From: Alphaproteobacteria bacterium UBA3637
Lineage (GTDB): Bacteria; Pseudomonadota; Alphaproteobacteria; CAAHEQ01; UBA3637
Assembly: GCA_002373615.1 (NCBI GenBank)
Contig: DFKU01000018.1
Span: 1 to 9,494 of the forward strand
Length of the DNA stretch: 9,494 nt
Reading direction: 5' to 3'
Part shown: in pieces, positions 1 to 7,657 of the stretch
How the letters are laid out: the number at the start of each line of letters is the position of its first letter
Position numbering within the stretch: the first letter of the stretch is position 1
Program-made: the position numbers and the translations under genes
Notes under the pieces: generated by a model
Databases searched by the model: none
Told to the model about the DNA's origin: nothing
Seen by the model: the letters and a program-made list of their open reading frames with translations, nothing else

Positions 1-378
1 ATGAGTGTGTGGGAAAAGGATGGCGTCAAGACGATTCGCCCCGAATCAGGGGATATGGGTGGAACAATGCGATTGGGGGCCTATCCTTGCGTGTTGAAGG
101 AAGGATCTTTGGCCGAAAAATTGTATGGCGCCCGTGAGATCAGTGAACGCCACCGGCACAGATATGAAATGGATATCCATTTTGAAGCAGAACTGGCCGA
201 CAAGGGCGTTGTTATTTCGGGGAAATCACCGGATGGATTATTGCCCGAGATTATTGAAATCCCAGAACATCCGTTTTTTATTGCAGGACAATTTCATCCG
301 GAATTTAAGTCCAAACCTTTTGCGCCCCACCCCCTCTTCCAAGGGTTCATTCGGGCCGCTTTGGAAAAGAAAGAATAA
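1..378 (+). CDS. pyrG: CTP synthase, C-terminal fragment (5' end outside window)
   Basis: This is the C-terminal 125 residues of CTP synthase, which makes CTP from UTP, ATP and glutamine in the cytoplasm. The visible part belongs to the class I glutamine amidotransferase domain. It shows GGTMRLGA (residues 20-27 of the fragment), the family motif SERHRHRYE (48-56), and GQFHPEF (96-102). The last motif carries the catalytic His and Glu of the Cys-His-Glu triad; the nucleophilic Cys and the whole synthetase domain lie upstream of the window. Full-length family members are about 540 residues. The ATG at base 1 is therefore an internal Met codon and not a start. The gene ends with TAA at 376-378 and converges on the prolyl isomerase gene, with terminator hairpins in the 61-base gap. 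Identification is firm. Confidence 0.96.
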   Translation: MSVWEKDGVKTIRPESGDMGGTMRLGAYPCVLKEGSLAEKLYGAREISERHRHRYEMDIHFEAELADKGVVISGKSPDGLLPEIIEIPEHPFFIAGQFHPEFKSKPFAPHPLFQGFIRAALEKKE

Positions 379-381
379 AAA

Positions 382-400
382 TTCCCCGCAAAACGAGGAA
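382..400 (-). terminator. Rho-independent terminator, minus strand
   Basis: The arms are 382-388 and 394-400 with a 5-nt loop. Read on the minus strand the stem is UUCCUCG / CGGGGAA, seven pairs including one U·G wobble, followed directly by UUUUUAUU. On the plus strand the wobble becomes a C/A mismatch and no U-run follows, so the hairpin favours the prolyl isomerase transcript. Its U-run lies antisense to the last codons of pyrG. Confidence 0.6.
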
Positions 401-410
401 GAAAAATTTA

Positions 411-436
411 AAAAGCGGATTTTTTAATCCGCTTTT
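411..436. terminator. Bidirectional terminator between convergent genes
   Basis: This is a perfect 11-bp inverted repeat, AAAAGCGGATT (411-421) and AATCCGCTTTT (426-436), around a TTTT loop. It starts 4 nt beyond the stop codon of the minus-strand isomerase gene and 32 nt after the pyrG stop. The A/T flanks give a U-run in both directions, so it can end transcripts from both converging genes. Confidence 0.8.
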
Positions 437-439
437 AAT

Positions 440-1483
440 TTATTCTTGGGCAGGTTCTTGTTGAATTTCCTGAGCTGGTTCAGGGGGCGTTTCCACCAAA
501 GTCGGGCGAATAATTTTAACCTTTTGACGCGCCCGTTCTTGAGCCAAAATTTCAGGAACCTTCTTTTCAACCGCGATACGTTGCATTTGTTCACGCACCT
601 GTTCAAAGGCAGGGGGCTGTGTAGGACGACGATCTTCCACCTGAATAATGTGCCACCCATAAGCGGTTTTTACAGGGCCAGACAGTTCCCCTTTCTTCAT
701 GGAAAAGACAGCCTCGGCAAATTCGGGAATCATCATTTCACGCGTAAAATAGCCCAAATCCCCTTGAGGCGCATTTTTATCGATTGATTTTTGATCAGCC
801 AACAAGCCGAAATCGGCCCCAGCCTTTAATTGAATCAAGATGTCTTGAGCCTGTTTTTCTGTCAGCACCAATATGTGGCGGGCGTGAATTTCTTCCTCGG
901 GCTTAAAGTTTTTCACTTCTTCCTCATAGGCCGCACGAATATCCGCCTCAGTCAAGGCGTTTTCCATTTCCTTGGCCAAATAGGCTTGTGCAACAATTTG
1001 ATCAGAGGCCATTTTTATCATCTTTTTGATTTGAGGATCCTCAGGAATATTATAACGTTTTGCCCCATTTGAGATGATTTTATCATTGATCATCATTTCC
1101 AAAATATTGGGATAGACCTGTTCAAAAGGAACTTCGGCCAATTGCGGCACCTCCGCCACAAAAATTTTTACTTCATCCAAGCTGATTTCCTCATTCCCAA
1201 TTGTTGCCACCACATTTTTCTTATGCTTTTGTTGCTGAAGTGGCAAAACAATATGCACAGGCCGATTTAAAAAGTAATTGTTATAAATTTCAAAGACTCG
1301 GAAAAAGAGATAACTCCAAATAAAAATATCCAAAACAAACAAAAAAGAAGCCCAGAAAATACTGCTCCATGCAATTTTTACCGTAATAGGTTCCGTTGAT
1401 ACAGGCAATTGAATGGGTTTTACCACCACAGCTTGTGAAGTTTCTTTTTGTTTTATCTTTTTTGTATTTGTTTTTTTTATCAT
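440..1483 (-). CDS. Membrane-anchored parvulin-type peptidyl-prolyl isomerase (PpiC/SurA/PpiD-like)
   Basis: The product (347 residues) is a predicted cis/trans prolyl isomerase and chaperone acting on the periplasmic side of the inner membrane. Residues 1-37 are Lys-rich and probably cytoplasmic. Residues about 39-62 form one Trp/Phe-rich membrane segment that serves as anchor. Residues 90-190 resemble the SurA-type N-terminal chaperone region. The parvulin domain spans about 198-287, with EEIHARHILV at its start, GDLGYF, PEFAEAVFSMKKGELSGPV, and GWHIIQVED at its end; all hallmark positions are present. The C-terminus is a low-complexity Pro/Glu/Gln tail with a repeated EPAQE. The ATG at 1483 is preceded by a G-rich Shine-Dalgarno (GGGGGAG) a few bases upstream. 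The gene is last in the minus-strand series but has its own promoter in the 64-nt gap. Whether its role is closer to PpiD or SurA cannot be decided. The single N-terminal anchor favours a PpiD-like topology, although true PpiD is much longer. Confidence 0.9.
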   Translation of the reverse strand: MIKKTNTKKIKQKETSQAVVVKPIQLPVSTEPITVKIAWSSIFWASFLFVLDIFIWSYLFFRVFEIYNNYFLNRPVHIVLPLQQQKHKKNVVATIGNEEISLDEVKIFVAEVPQLAEVPFEQVYPNILEMMINDKIISNGAKRYNIPEDPQIKKMIKMASDQIVAQAYLAKEMENALTEADIRAAYEEEVKNFKPEEEIHARHILVLTEKQAQDILIQLKAGADFGLLADQKSIDKNAPQGDLGYFTREMMIPEFAEAVFSMKKGELSGPVKTAYGWHIIQVEDRRPTQPPAFEQVREQMQRIAVEKKVPEILAQERARQKVKIIRPTLVETPPEPAQEIQQEPAQE

Positions 1484-1511
1484 AATCTCCCCCTTTTTTT
1501 AAGACGATAAA

Positions 1512-1540
1512 ACTATAAAACCTTTTTTCGAAAAATACAA
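1512..1540 (-). promoter_or_regulatory. Sigma-70-type promoter for the prolyl isomerase gene
   Basis: On the minus strand a -35 box TTGTAT (1535-1540) is followed after exactly 17 nt by a -10 box TATAGT (1512-1517). Both match consensus well. A start near 1505 would leave a leader of about 22 nt including the Shine-Dalgarno. The AT-rich background makes chance matches easier, but spacing and position are good. Confidence 0.55.
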
Positions 1541-1547
1541 GAACTTT

Positions 1548-1964
1548 TTAATCTTTTTTTTCGGATAGGCGAACACGACGTGACAATTCTTCCAAAAAAC
1601 TGTAGGCCAATGTAGGATGCAAAGCCATAACACGATACAATTGTTCCGAAGAAATACGCAAAACACATGTTTTTTCTTTTGCCTTGATTGAGCCTGGCAA
1701 ATTGGCAGGGCTAAAAACAGTCGTTTCCCCAATCAGTTGGCGTGGACCAAATTCCTGAAGAATTTTTTTATTTTTCGACATTTCCAAAAGGCCAGATAAA
1801 ACGACATATAAAAAGTGATTTTCTTCATCAGCTTCCAATAAGGTTTCACCTGATTTTAAAAGATGTTCTTCAGCAACGGAAATCAAATCTGACAAAGCCA
1901 GTTCTGAGGCCTTTTCAAACAAAGCTACATTTTTTAATACCAATACTTTTTCATAGGTAATCAT
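1548..1964 (-). CDS. Single-domain cyclic-nucleotide-binding-fold (cNMP) protein
   Basis: The product is 138 residues and is essentially one cNMP/Crp-type sensor domain: an N-terminal helix (about 8-33), the beta-roll (about 37-105), and a C-terminal helix (about 107-133). There is no DNA-binding HTH. The phosphate-binding cassette appears as IGETTVFSPANLPGSIKA (78-95). The conserved Gly-Glu is present (79-80). The Arg that normally follows the Pro and holds the cyclic phosphate is replaced by Gly (P90-G91), so canonical cAMP/cGMP binding is doubtful. The ATG at 1964 lies inside the end of the preceding transporter gene (14-nt overlap), preceded by a perfect AGGAGG. This arrangement suggests a soluble partner of that transporter, since NTT-like proteins fused to HEAT and cNMP domains are known. 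The partnership is inferred. Confidence 0.8.
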   Translation of the reverse strand: MITYEKVLVLKNVALFEKASELALSDLISVAEEHLLKSGETLLEADEENHFLYVVLSGLLEMSKNKKILQEFGPRQLIGETTVFSPANLPGSIKAKEKTCVLRISSEQLYRVMALHPTLAYSFLEELSRRVRLSEKKD

Positions 1965-4743
1965 TTTTCCTCCTGTGATTTATGTAATCGTCTAATACCA
2001 AATTCTTGGGGACCTTTTTAAGTTGCATTTCCAAATATTCTTCCTGTTGTTTTTCACCCCATTCAGAATGCGATAAAAGATATAAAGCCGCCTCAAGGAC
2101 AACCGAAGAAGAACATGAAAAAACTTTGTTGAGAACTGCATTCAAGTCTGTTTCGTTCCCTTTTTGAAGTCCATATAAAGCTGCTGCAATCATCCATCGA
2201 TCAACGGGAATATCCGGGGTTAAGATAATTTGTTTAAATAAGCTTTCCGCCTGTTCTGTATCTACAGATACTTTTTCAATTTCTATTTCAGATACAGGGG
2301 CCAACAAGATAGGACGGATTTCGCGATACAACTTTGAGGGCAATAGGTCTTGTAAAATACCACTGGCACTGACAAATTTTTGAGAAGAAGATCCGCGTAA
2401 AATTTGAACTGCCCCACGCACAAGGTCGTTTGGTTTCAACAAAATCAATTGATCTAAAATCAATCCGCGTATATCCTGACACATTTCTTTAAACGAATGG
2501 CGCAAAAAGGCAAAAGAATCCCCTAAGGCTGGCACTGGCGCAGACTGAAACATCGATATGTTTTTGTTAAGCTTATGCCACCAAATCACATCCTGTTTTA
2601 ACCCTTTAAGTAAAATTTTTTTACGAGATCTGGCTACCCAGGTGATTTTTGAATTTAACACAGCATTAAAAATTTCACGACGCATTTTGATATCAGGGAT
2701 GTACAAATTTCTGAGTAAGACTTGCTTTCCTTCCCCGCTGGGCAGTAACCCTAAAAATTGAATTAAGATTTTACGTCTTGTCAATGGAACATTGGGGTTA
2801 GAGAGCATTTTTTCCAAAGGAGGAAAAGCCTTTTTGCCATAAAGGGAAAGAGCCTGAAGCGCTTCTTCTTGTAAGTCCGGATTATCCAAACTTTGAAAAA
2901 CAAAATTCAGTGTTTGAACATGACCAATCTTCCCCGCCACCAAAAGGGCAGAACGCACAACTTCCAAGTGGGAATTTTGCAGAAGAGGTGTGACCAAACG
3001 GACCAAGCCCTCTTGTGGCACTTTATCAATAATCATTAAGGCCTTTAAATTGTCTTCCTTATGGGGACTTTTTACCATCTGTTGCAATCCATCCATGGCC
3101 AACAGGGCACATTCCCCCCCTGATTGTAAAAAACCCATAATTGCCCCCAATTTGAGTTTTGAATCATCCAAATATTTGCCATATTTATGGTAGGTATTTT
3201 GGGGGGTATAATCTCCTTCCGCACGAATTAAAAAAGCCAACGCACGCGCGCGCACCATCGAATCTTTATCCTTTTGGAAAACTTGCCGAACAGAAGCTTG
3301 AATCTTATTCTTATAAAAATTGTGATGGTCCAACTTATCCAAAGCAAACAAACGAACTGATGGCAAAGGGTGGTTTAAAGACTTTAGTAATTGTTTTTTC
3401 AAACCAGGAAAATGCGCAACTTCCATCACGCGTAAAAAATAAACGACATCTTGAAAAGTATCACTTTCTGTTCCTTGGCGCACGCGACGAATCAACCAAT
3501 CTGAGGCCAACATCAAAGGCCCTCCACACCACAGACGCATTTTAAAAATACGGGAAAGAAGGTGGCTGTATAAAATAACAGAAATCCCCATCAATCCCAT
3601 CAATAAAAGAGCAGTCATGGCCAATAAGGGGGCCAGCCAAATTTTGGGGAGCGTTAAAACAAAAGCCCCCACCAAAACAAAGCCTAATGGTTCCATTAAC
3701 ATTTGACGAAGCTTGCGCAAACGTATTCCCTGCCCAAAAGTAAGAGGACGTGGCAATAAGCTTAAATACGGAATCCAATAAAAATACCCGCAAATCCATG
3801 AAAGAACTACCCCAAAATATAAAAGCCATGAAAGTCCCAAAAAAGATCCTTCCGCCAAAAAGAAGAACCCTAATCCTAACGCCATCAGCCCACAAACTGT
3901 GGTGTATAAAAATCGTGTTTGAGAAAGCAAAGCCAATGCTAAAAAGCCAAAAGCACCACAAAACATCCAAATTTTAGACAACACATTGAATACATTTTCT
4001 GACGTTAAATTTTGATATAAAAGGTAATCCCCCAAAACACGCGCAGTAGTATAAGTAAAGGCAAGCGTCAAGATGCAATCAATCATTTTTTGTTCGGAGG
4101 AATCTTGAACCCCCCCTGACTTACGTACAAAAGTTTCACTGGGCTGAGGTAAAAGCCAAACCAAAATTTTCATAACCACAGTTAAAGCAATTAATAAATA
4201 AATGGTAAATTGAAGGGCTCCCTTTGCGGTCCAATCGGAGTGTGATAAAAGGTAACCTCCAAAGAAAAAACCAAAGAGTGATGCCCCCAAAACTCCCATA
4301 TACTTTAAAGAACTGAGCTTTAATAAAATAAAGCGCCCCGCAATTGTCCAAAAAGACATGGCAAGCATTACCGGCATCAAATATTTATAAACCATTAAAG
4401 CATTTGCTGGAATCACAGAATCAGAAAAACTTTCAGCGGCCTTTAATAAGCCAAATAAAACCAATGTTAAAAAAGCCGTCAAGGGAACGCCACCATACCC
4501 ATGACGACGATCCAATTTTACGGTAATGGATCCCACAAAAACGGAACATATACCGACAATTAAAAAATCAAGTCCCAATGCATGAAAGGTATTTTTTTGA
4601 ATGAACTGACTGACAATTCCTACTTCCAAAAAAGTCGTCGCCATTCCCAGTAAAAAGGCCCCCAGTGAAAGAAGGGATAAGCGACGCCAAATGGTAAAAT
4701 TAAGGCGTGAAGCTTTTCTTAAAGCTTGATGCATATCAATCAT
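1951..4743 (-). CDS. NTT/MFS-like polytopic transporter with C-terminal HEAT repeats
   Basis: The product is a 930-residue inner-membrane protein. Residues about 22-398 hold roughly 12 hydrophobic segments (near 22-46, 57-76, 87-104, 117-141, 149-167, 176-199, 221-243, 256-274, 280-299, 302-330, 350-366, 369-396). A cytosolic linker between segments 6 and 7 (about 200-218) splits them into two six-helix halves, as in MFS and ATP/ADP-translocase (NTT/TlcC) folds. Features such as ARVLGDYLLY opening the second half and PRPLTFGQGIRLRKLRQ followed by EPLG resemble bacterial NTT-like proteins. Residues about 440-760 contain helical repeats of HEAT type (for example HPLPSVRLFALDKL, DSMVRARALAFL, HLEVVRSALLVAGKIG). 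The last part, about 760-930, remains helical. Substrate is unknown; nucleotide exchange should not be assumed. The ATG at 4743 has GGAG 8 nt upstream and overlaps the ftsY stop by 4 nt (ATGA). The next gene, a cNMP-fold protein, overlaps its end by 14 nt. Two runs of seven G occur in the coding strand. Confidence 0.7.
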   Translation of the reverse strand: MIDMHQALRKASRLNFTIWRRLSLLSLGAFLLGMATTFLEVGIVSQFIQKNTFHALGLDFLIVGICSVFVGSITVKLDRRHGYGGVPLTAFLTLVLFGLLKAAESFSDSVIPANALMVYKYLMPVMLAMSFWTIAGRFILLKLSSLKYMGVLGASLFGFFFGGYLLSHSDWTAKGALQFTIYLLIALTVVMKILVWLLPQPSETFVRKSGGVQDSSEQKMIDCILTLAFTYTTARVLGDYLLYQNLTSENVFNVLSKIWMFCGAFGFLALALLSQTRFLYTTVCGLMALGLGFFFLAEGSFLGLSWLLYFGVVLSWICGYFYWIPYLSLLPRPLTFGQGIRLRKLRQMLMEPLGFVLVGAFVLTLPKIWLAPLLAMTALLLMGLMGISVILYSHLLSRIFKMRLWCGGPLMLASDWLIRRVRQGTESDTFQDVVYFLRVMEVAHFPGLKKQLLKSLNHPLPSVRLFALDKLDHHNFYKNKIQASVRQVFQKDKDSMVRARALAFLIRAEGDYTPQNTYHKYGKYLDDSKLKLGAIMGFLQSGGECALLAMDGLQQMVKSPHKEDNLKALMIIDKVPQEGLVRLVTPLLQNSHLEVVRSALLVAGKIGHVQTLNFVFQSLDNPDLQEEALQALSLYGKKAFPPLEKMLSNPNVPLTRRKILIQFLGLLPSGEGKQVLLRNLYIPDIKMRREIFNAVLNSKITWVARSRKKILLKGLKQDVIWWHKLNKNISMFQSAPVPALGDSFAFLRHSFKEMCQDIRGLILDQLILLKPNDLVRGAVQILRGSSSQKFVSASGILQDLLPSKLYREIRPILLAPVSEIEIEKVSVDTEQAESLFKQIILTPDIPVDRWMIAAALYGLQKGNETDLNAVLNKVFSCSSSVVLEAALYLLSHSEWGEKQQEEYLEMQLKKVPKNLVLDDYINHRRKNDYL
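1969..1974 (-). promoter_or_regulatory. Shine-Dalgarno inside the transporter gene, for the cNMP-domain gene
   Basis: A perfect AGGAGG stands 4 nt before the ATG at 1964 and is built from the RRK codons at the end of the transporter gene. It shows that the 138-residue ORF is translated as a separate protein and need not depend on a frameshift. Confidence 0.75.
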
Positions 4744-5609
4744 TGTACATTCTCCAATAAAGCATTGACGTAATCAGGGGCGGTAAAGGATTGCAAATCG
4801 TCCACGCTTTCCCCTACCCCCAGTGCATAGATAGGTAAGCGAAAGCTATCCGCCAGCGCCACCAAAACACCGCCTTTGGCTGAGCCATCCAACTTGGTCA
4901 TGATAAGCCCTGTCAGTGGAGTAGCTTCCCCAAACAATTTCACCTGCGATAAGATGTTTTGACCTGAGGTGCCATCCAAAACAAGAATTGTTTCTTGGGG
5001 GGTATTTTCATAATGCTTTTGAATGACGCGCCGAATTTTAGAAAGCTCCCCCATCAAATCCGTTTTATTTTGAAGACGGCCTGCGGTATCAATAAAAAGA
5101 ATATCCACTGGATTTTTCTTTAAGTCTTCCAAACTTTTATACACAAGGGCTGCCGGATCTTCGTTGGGATCACCGATAAAAATAGGACATTGAGTGCGCT
5201 CTGCCCAACGGCTTAATTGTTCTGAGGCACCTGCGCGGAAAGTGTCAGCCGCAATCATGGCAACAGAATACCCTTGATTTTTATATTGATGTGCCAATTT
5301 GCCAATCGTGGTTGTTTTGCCTGCCCCATTGACCCCTGCCATTAAAATGATAAAAGGAATATCAGATTTTTTAATTTCCAAAGGTTTAGCAACAGGTGTC
5401 AGTTTTTGAATTAGAATATCAGAAAGCTTTTGTTTGATATTTTCAGACTTTTCTTTTTTTAGAAGGCTGGTGAGTTCAGTAGCCATTTTAACGCCCATGT
5501 CAGTTGTTATCAAAGCTTCTTCCAAAGAATCCAAATCGGCAACAGTTGCACTTGAAAAGCGCGTTGCTGTTTTCTTCATCCCCTGTTTTAATTTATCCAA
5601 CCAACCCAT
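4740..5609 (-). CDS. ftsY: Signal recognition particle receptor FtsY (NG domain)
   Basis: FtsY is the SRP receptor GTPase that docks ribosome–SRP–nascent-chain complexes at the inner membrane. In this 289-residue form, residues 1-75 are the amphipathic N-terminal region and N domain (MGWLDKLKQGMKKT at the start). The G domain shows the P-loop GVNGAGKTT (92-100), DTFRAGASEQL (122-132), DTAGR (174-178), TKLDGSAKGG (238-247) and GVGESVDDLQ (264-273). The long acidic A domain of enterobacterial FtsY is absent, so membrane contact must rest on the short N-terminal helix. I place the start at the ATG at 5609. It begins the conserved Gly-Trp-Leu helix, has AAAGGA about 10 nt upstream, and overlaps mtaB by only 17 nt. 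The alternative TTG at 5642 would deepen the overlap. The gene overlaps the transporter gene by 4 nt. Confidence 0.96.
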   Translation of the reverse strand: MGWLDKLKQGMKKTATRFSSATVADLDSLEEALITTDMGVKMATELTSLLKKEKSENIKQKLSDILIQKLTPVAKPLEIKKSDIPFIILMAGVNGAGKTTTIGKLAHQYKNQGYSVAMIAADTFRAGASEQLSRWAERTQCPIFIGDPNEDPAALVYKSLEDLKKNPVDILFIDTAGRLQNKTDLMGELSKIRRVIQKHYENTPQETILVLDGTSGQNILSQVKLFGEATPLTGLIMTKLDGSAKGGVLVALADSFRLPIYALGVGESVDDLQSFTAPDYVNALLENVQ

Positions 5610-6786
5610 TTTCGTTATATCCTTTAATCGTAAGAGTGACAATATCGCCTTGTTCGGCTTTTTTTGTTAATATAACAGGTAAATAATTTTCTGTCCAGCC
5701 CTTTTTATCAGATTCCACCAAAAGGGAAACTTTTTTACCCTGCATTTTTTGATAGAGTTTTTGGGTAAGGTCTTGCCCCAAATCACGTAAAATCTTAGCA
5801 CGCTTTTTGCGTTCCATCACGGGAACAATGGGTTTTAATTTTATGGCAGCCGTTCCTGGGCGTTCAGAATAAGGAAAGACATGTAAATGTGTAATATTTC
5901 CACGTTTTACCAAATCCACTGTGTTTTGAAATTGTTCGTCTGTTTCCCCAGGGAATCCCGTAATTAAATCGGCCCCGAAAGTGGCGTTGGGGCGCACTTT
6001 TTTAAGGGCTTTGATGAGTGCTAAAACTTCCCCACGCGTATGACGACGCCCCATGCGGTGCAAAACTGTATCATCCCCTGATTGAATGGAAAAATGAAAG
6101 TAAGGCATAATTTGTGGAAAATCTTTGACCAGTTCCACAAAGTCATCTTTTAAGGGCGCAGGATCCAAGGAACCAAAGCGCAGGCGTTTGATTTCGGGCA
6201 CTTGTTCCAATAAAAGGCGTACCACACGACAAAAGCCGTCGGGATGCGATACGATATCTGCGCCCGTCAGCACAATTTCATTAAAACCATTTTGGGTAAA
6301 GGTACGGGCTTGTTCAATGATTTGAGAAACAGAAAGCCCCCTGTTTTTGCCACGCGCCAACCGCACAATACAAAATGTGCAATGATGATCACAGCCTTGT
6401 TGAATTTGTAAAAACGCACGCGTACGCCCTTCAAAATGCGAAATAATGGGCAAAGTTAAATCATCTTGAATATCATCCACGGCCAAAGGAATTGTTCCCT
6501 TTAACAGGGCTTCTTGAAGTTTTTCACGATTCCCTAAAACGCGATCCACCTCGGGCATATCCTGATAAGCCTGAGGGTTTAATTGAACAGCACAACCCGT
6601 GGCAACAATGGTAGCATTGGGGTATTCACGACGCGCACGACGAATGGCTTGTCGCCCCTGACGTTCAGCCTCAGCCGTTACCGCACAGGTATTCACAATC
6701 ACCACATCCGCGAACTCTGGCAATTTTTCAGCCATGACCGCTGATTCAAAGGTATTCATCCGACAACCGAACGTGATAATCTTCAT
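5593..6786 (-). CDS. mtaB: tRNA t6A37 methylthiotransferase MtaB
   Basis: MtaB is a radical-SAM enzyme that adds a methylthio group to t6A at position 37 of ANN-decoding tRNAs, giving ms2t6A. The product has 397 residues. The N-terminal UPF0004 domain carries its three cluster cysteines: C8 in FGCRMN, C34 in NTCAVT, and C65 in TGCAV. The radical-SAM triad CxxxCxxC is C132-C136-C139 in GCDHHCTFC. The C-terminal 60 or so residues fit a TRAM RNA-binding domain. The opening ITFGCRMNTFES is MtaB-like rather than MiaB-like. The ATG at 6786 overlaps the corC stop by 4 nt and has AAGGA upstream. It overlaps ftsY by 17 nt; mtaB–ftsY adjacency is common in alphaproteobacteria. MiaB usually stands next to phoH in other genomes, but here MtaB sits in the same operon instead. 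Confidence 0.93.
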   Translation of the reverse strand: MKIITFGCRMNTFESAVMAEKLPEFADVVIVNTCAVTAEAERQGRQAIRRARREYPNATIVATGCAVQLNPQAYQDMPEVDRVLGNREKLQEALLKGTIPLAVDDIQDDLTLPIISHFEGRTRAFLQIQQGCDHHCTFCIVRLARGKNRGLSVSQIIEQARTFTQNGFNEIVLTGADIVSHPDGFCRVVRLLLEQVPEIKRLRFGSLDPAPLKDDFVELVKDFPQIMPYFHFSIQSGDDTVLHRMGRRHTRGEVLALIKALKKVRPNATFGADLITGFPGETDEQFQNTVDLVKRGNITHLHVFPYSERPGTAAIKLKPIVPVMERKKRAKILRDLGQDLTQKLYQKMQGKKVSLLVESDKKGWTENYLPVILTKKAEQGDIVTLTIKGYNENGLVG

Positions 6787-7655
6787 TTGTGCTTTTTCCT
6801 TTTAACAGGGGCTGTTTTCTTGACCGGAGTATAGCTGATGCGCAATTTTTTTATCCGACGCGAGGCCAATTCCAGCACTTGAAATTTCACCCCGGAACTG
6901 TGCGTGATAATTTCCCCACGCGCCGGCAAGCGACCCGCCGTATAAAACACCAATCCCCCTACTGTATCCAAATCGGCCTCTTTATCTTTTTCGCTTAAAA
7001 ATGCTCCTATTGTTTTTTCCAAATCGGTGAGTTTTACACGGGCATCTGATTCCACAACCGTTGGTGAAACACGGGTAATGGCAGGTGGTGTATCCAGTGC
7101 ATCATGTTCATCCTCGATTTCACCCACAATTTCTTCCAGCAAATCTTCCAAGGTAATAAGGCCTGCTGTTCCGCCAAATTCATCCACGACCACACAGAGC
7201 TGCATACTTTTGGCCTGCATATCGCGCAGTAAATCCAACACATGAACAGAGGTTGGCACAAAGAGAACATTTTTATGCATTAAGTTTTCAATAGAAATAT
7301 CTTTTTTCTGTAAAAGGGCGCAGAGTAAATCTTTGGTATGCAGGACACCCACAATATTATCCAAAGTTTTTTCATAGACAGGGATACGAGTAAATTTATC
7401 AGTCAAAATAATTTTCTTTAAGTCAGCGAGTTTTGCTGTCACAGAAATCGCGCTGATTTCCCCGCGCGGAATCAAAACGTCTTCGGCCCGAATATCCCGC
7501 AAGTGAAATAGGTTTTTCATGAGTAAAACTTCATCATCGGCAACCAACACCTCATCCCCGCGTTCTTCGCGTTGGTCCATAATTTCTTCCAGGGTTTCAA
7601 TGGCCTCTTCTTCTTCGGGGTGTTTTTCAAAAAAAGATTTTATTTTATTTAACAT
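6783..7655 (-). CDS. corC: CBS-domain protein of the HlyC/CorC family
   Basis: The product (290 residues) lacks membrane segments and has the layout of CorC/YbeX: an acidic N-terminus (about 1-45), a CBS pair (about 60-180), and a C-terminal CorC_HlyC domain (about 195-278) with EADLDTVGGLVFYTAGRLP. Family landmarks include HLRDIRAEDVLIPR, FTRIPVYE, VVVDEFGGTAGLITLEDLLEEIVGEIEDEHD. The tail is strongly basic (KRKKHK). CorC-type proteins are linked to Mg2+/Co2+ efflux or tolerance, and YbeX also to ribosome metabolism; the exact role here is not shown. I choose the ATG at 7655 because AGGAG lies 5 nt before it. A GTG two codons upstream (7661) would sit on that Shine-Dalgarno. With this start the gene begins 2 nt after the ybeY stop. 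Its end overlaps mtaB by 4 nt. Confidence 0.9.
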   Translation of the reverse strand: MLNKIKSFFEKHPEEEEAIETLEEIMDQREERGDEVLVADDEVLLMKNLFHLRDIRAEDVLIPRGEISAISVTAKLADLKKIILTDKFTRIPVYEKTLDNIVGVLHTKDLLCALLQKKDISIENLMHKNVLFVPTSVHVLDLLRDMQAKSMQLCVVVDEFGGTAGLITLEDLLEEIVGEIEDEHDALDTPPAITRVSPTVVESDARVKLTDLEKTIGAFLSEKDKEADLDTVGGLVFYTAGRLPARGEIITHSSGVKFQVLELASRRIKKLRISYTPVKKTAPVKRKKHK

Positions 7656-7657
7656 GT

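Noticed and set aside
1..378. Complete 125-residue gene starting with ATG at base 1
   Set aside because: The sequence aligns with the last quarter of CTP synthase, so the Met is internal and the gene is cut by the window edge.
1499..1732. 77-residue minus-strand ORF overlapping the cNMP gene
   Set aside because: Different frame over the cNMP domain, Cys/Leu-rich shadow composition, no start signal.
3159..3545. 128-residue plus-strand ORF
   Set aside because: It is antisense to the HEAT-repeat part of the transporter, with no Shine-Dalgarno or recognisable domain.
3542..3970. 142-residue minus-strand ORF rich in Phe and Trp
   Set aside because: It lies wholly inside the transporter gene in another frame; its hydrophobic character is a shadow of the membrane-helix codons.
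5593..5642. TTG start for ftsY at 5642
   Set aside because: The ATG at 5609 begins the conserved N-terminal helix and has a Shine-Dalgarno; the TTG would deepen the overlap with mtaB to 50 nt.
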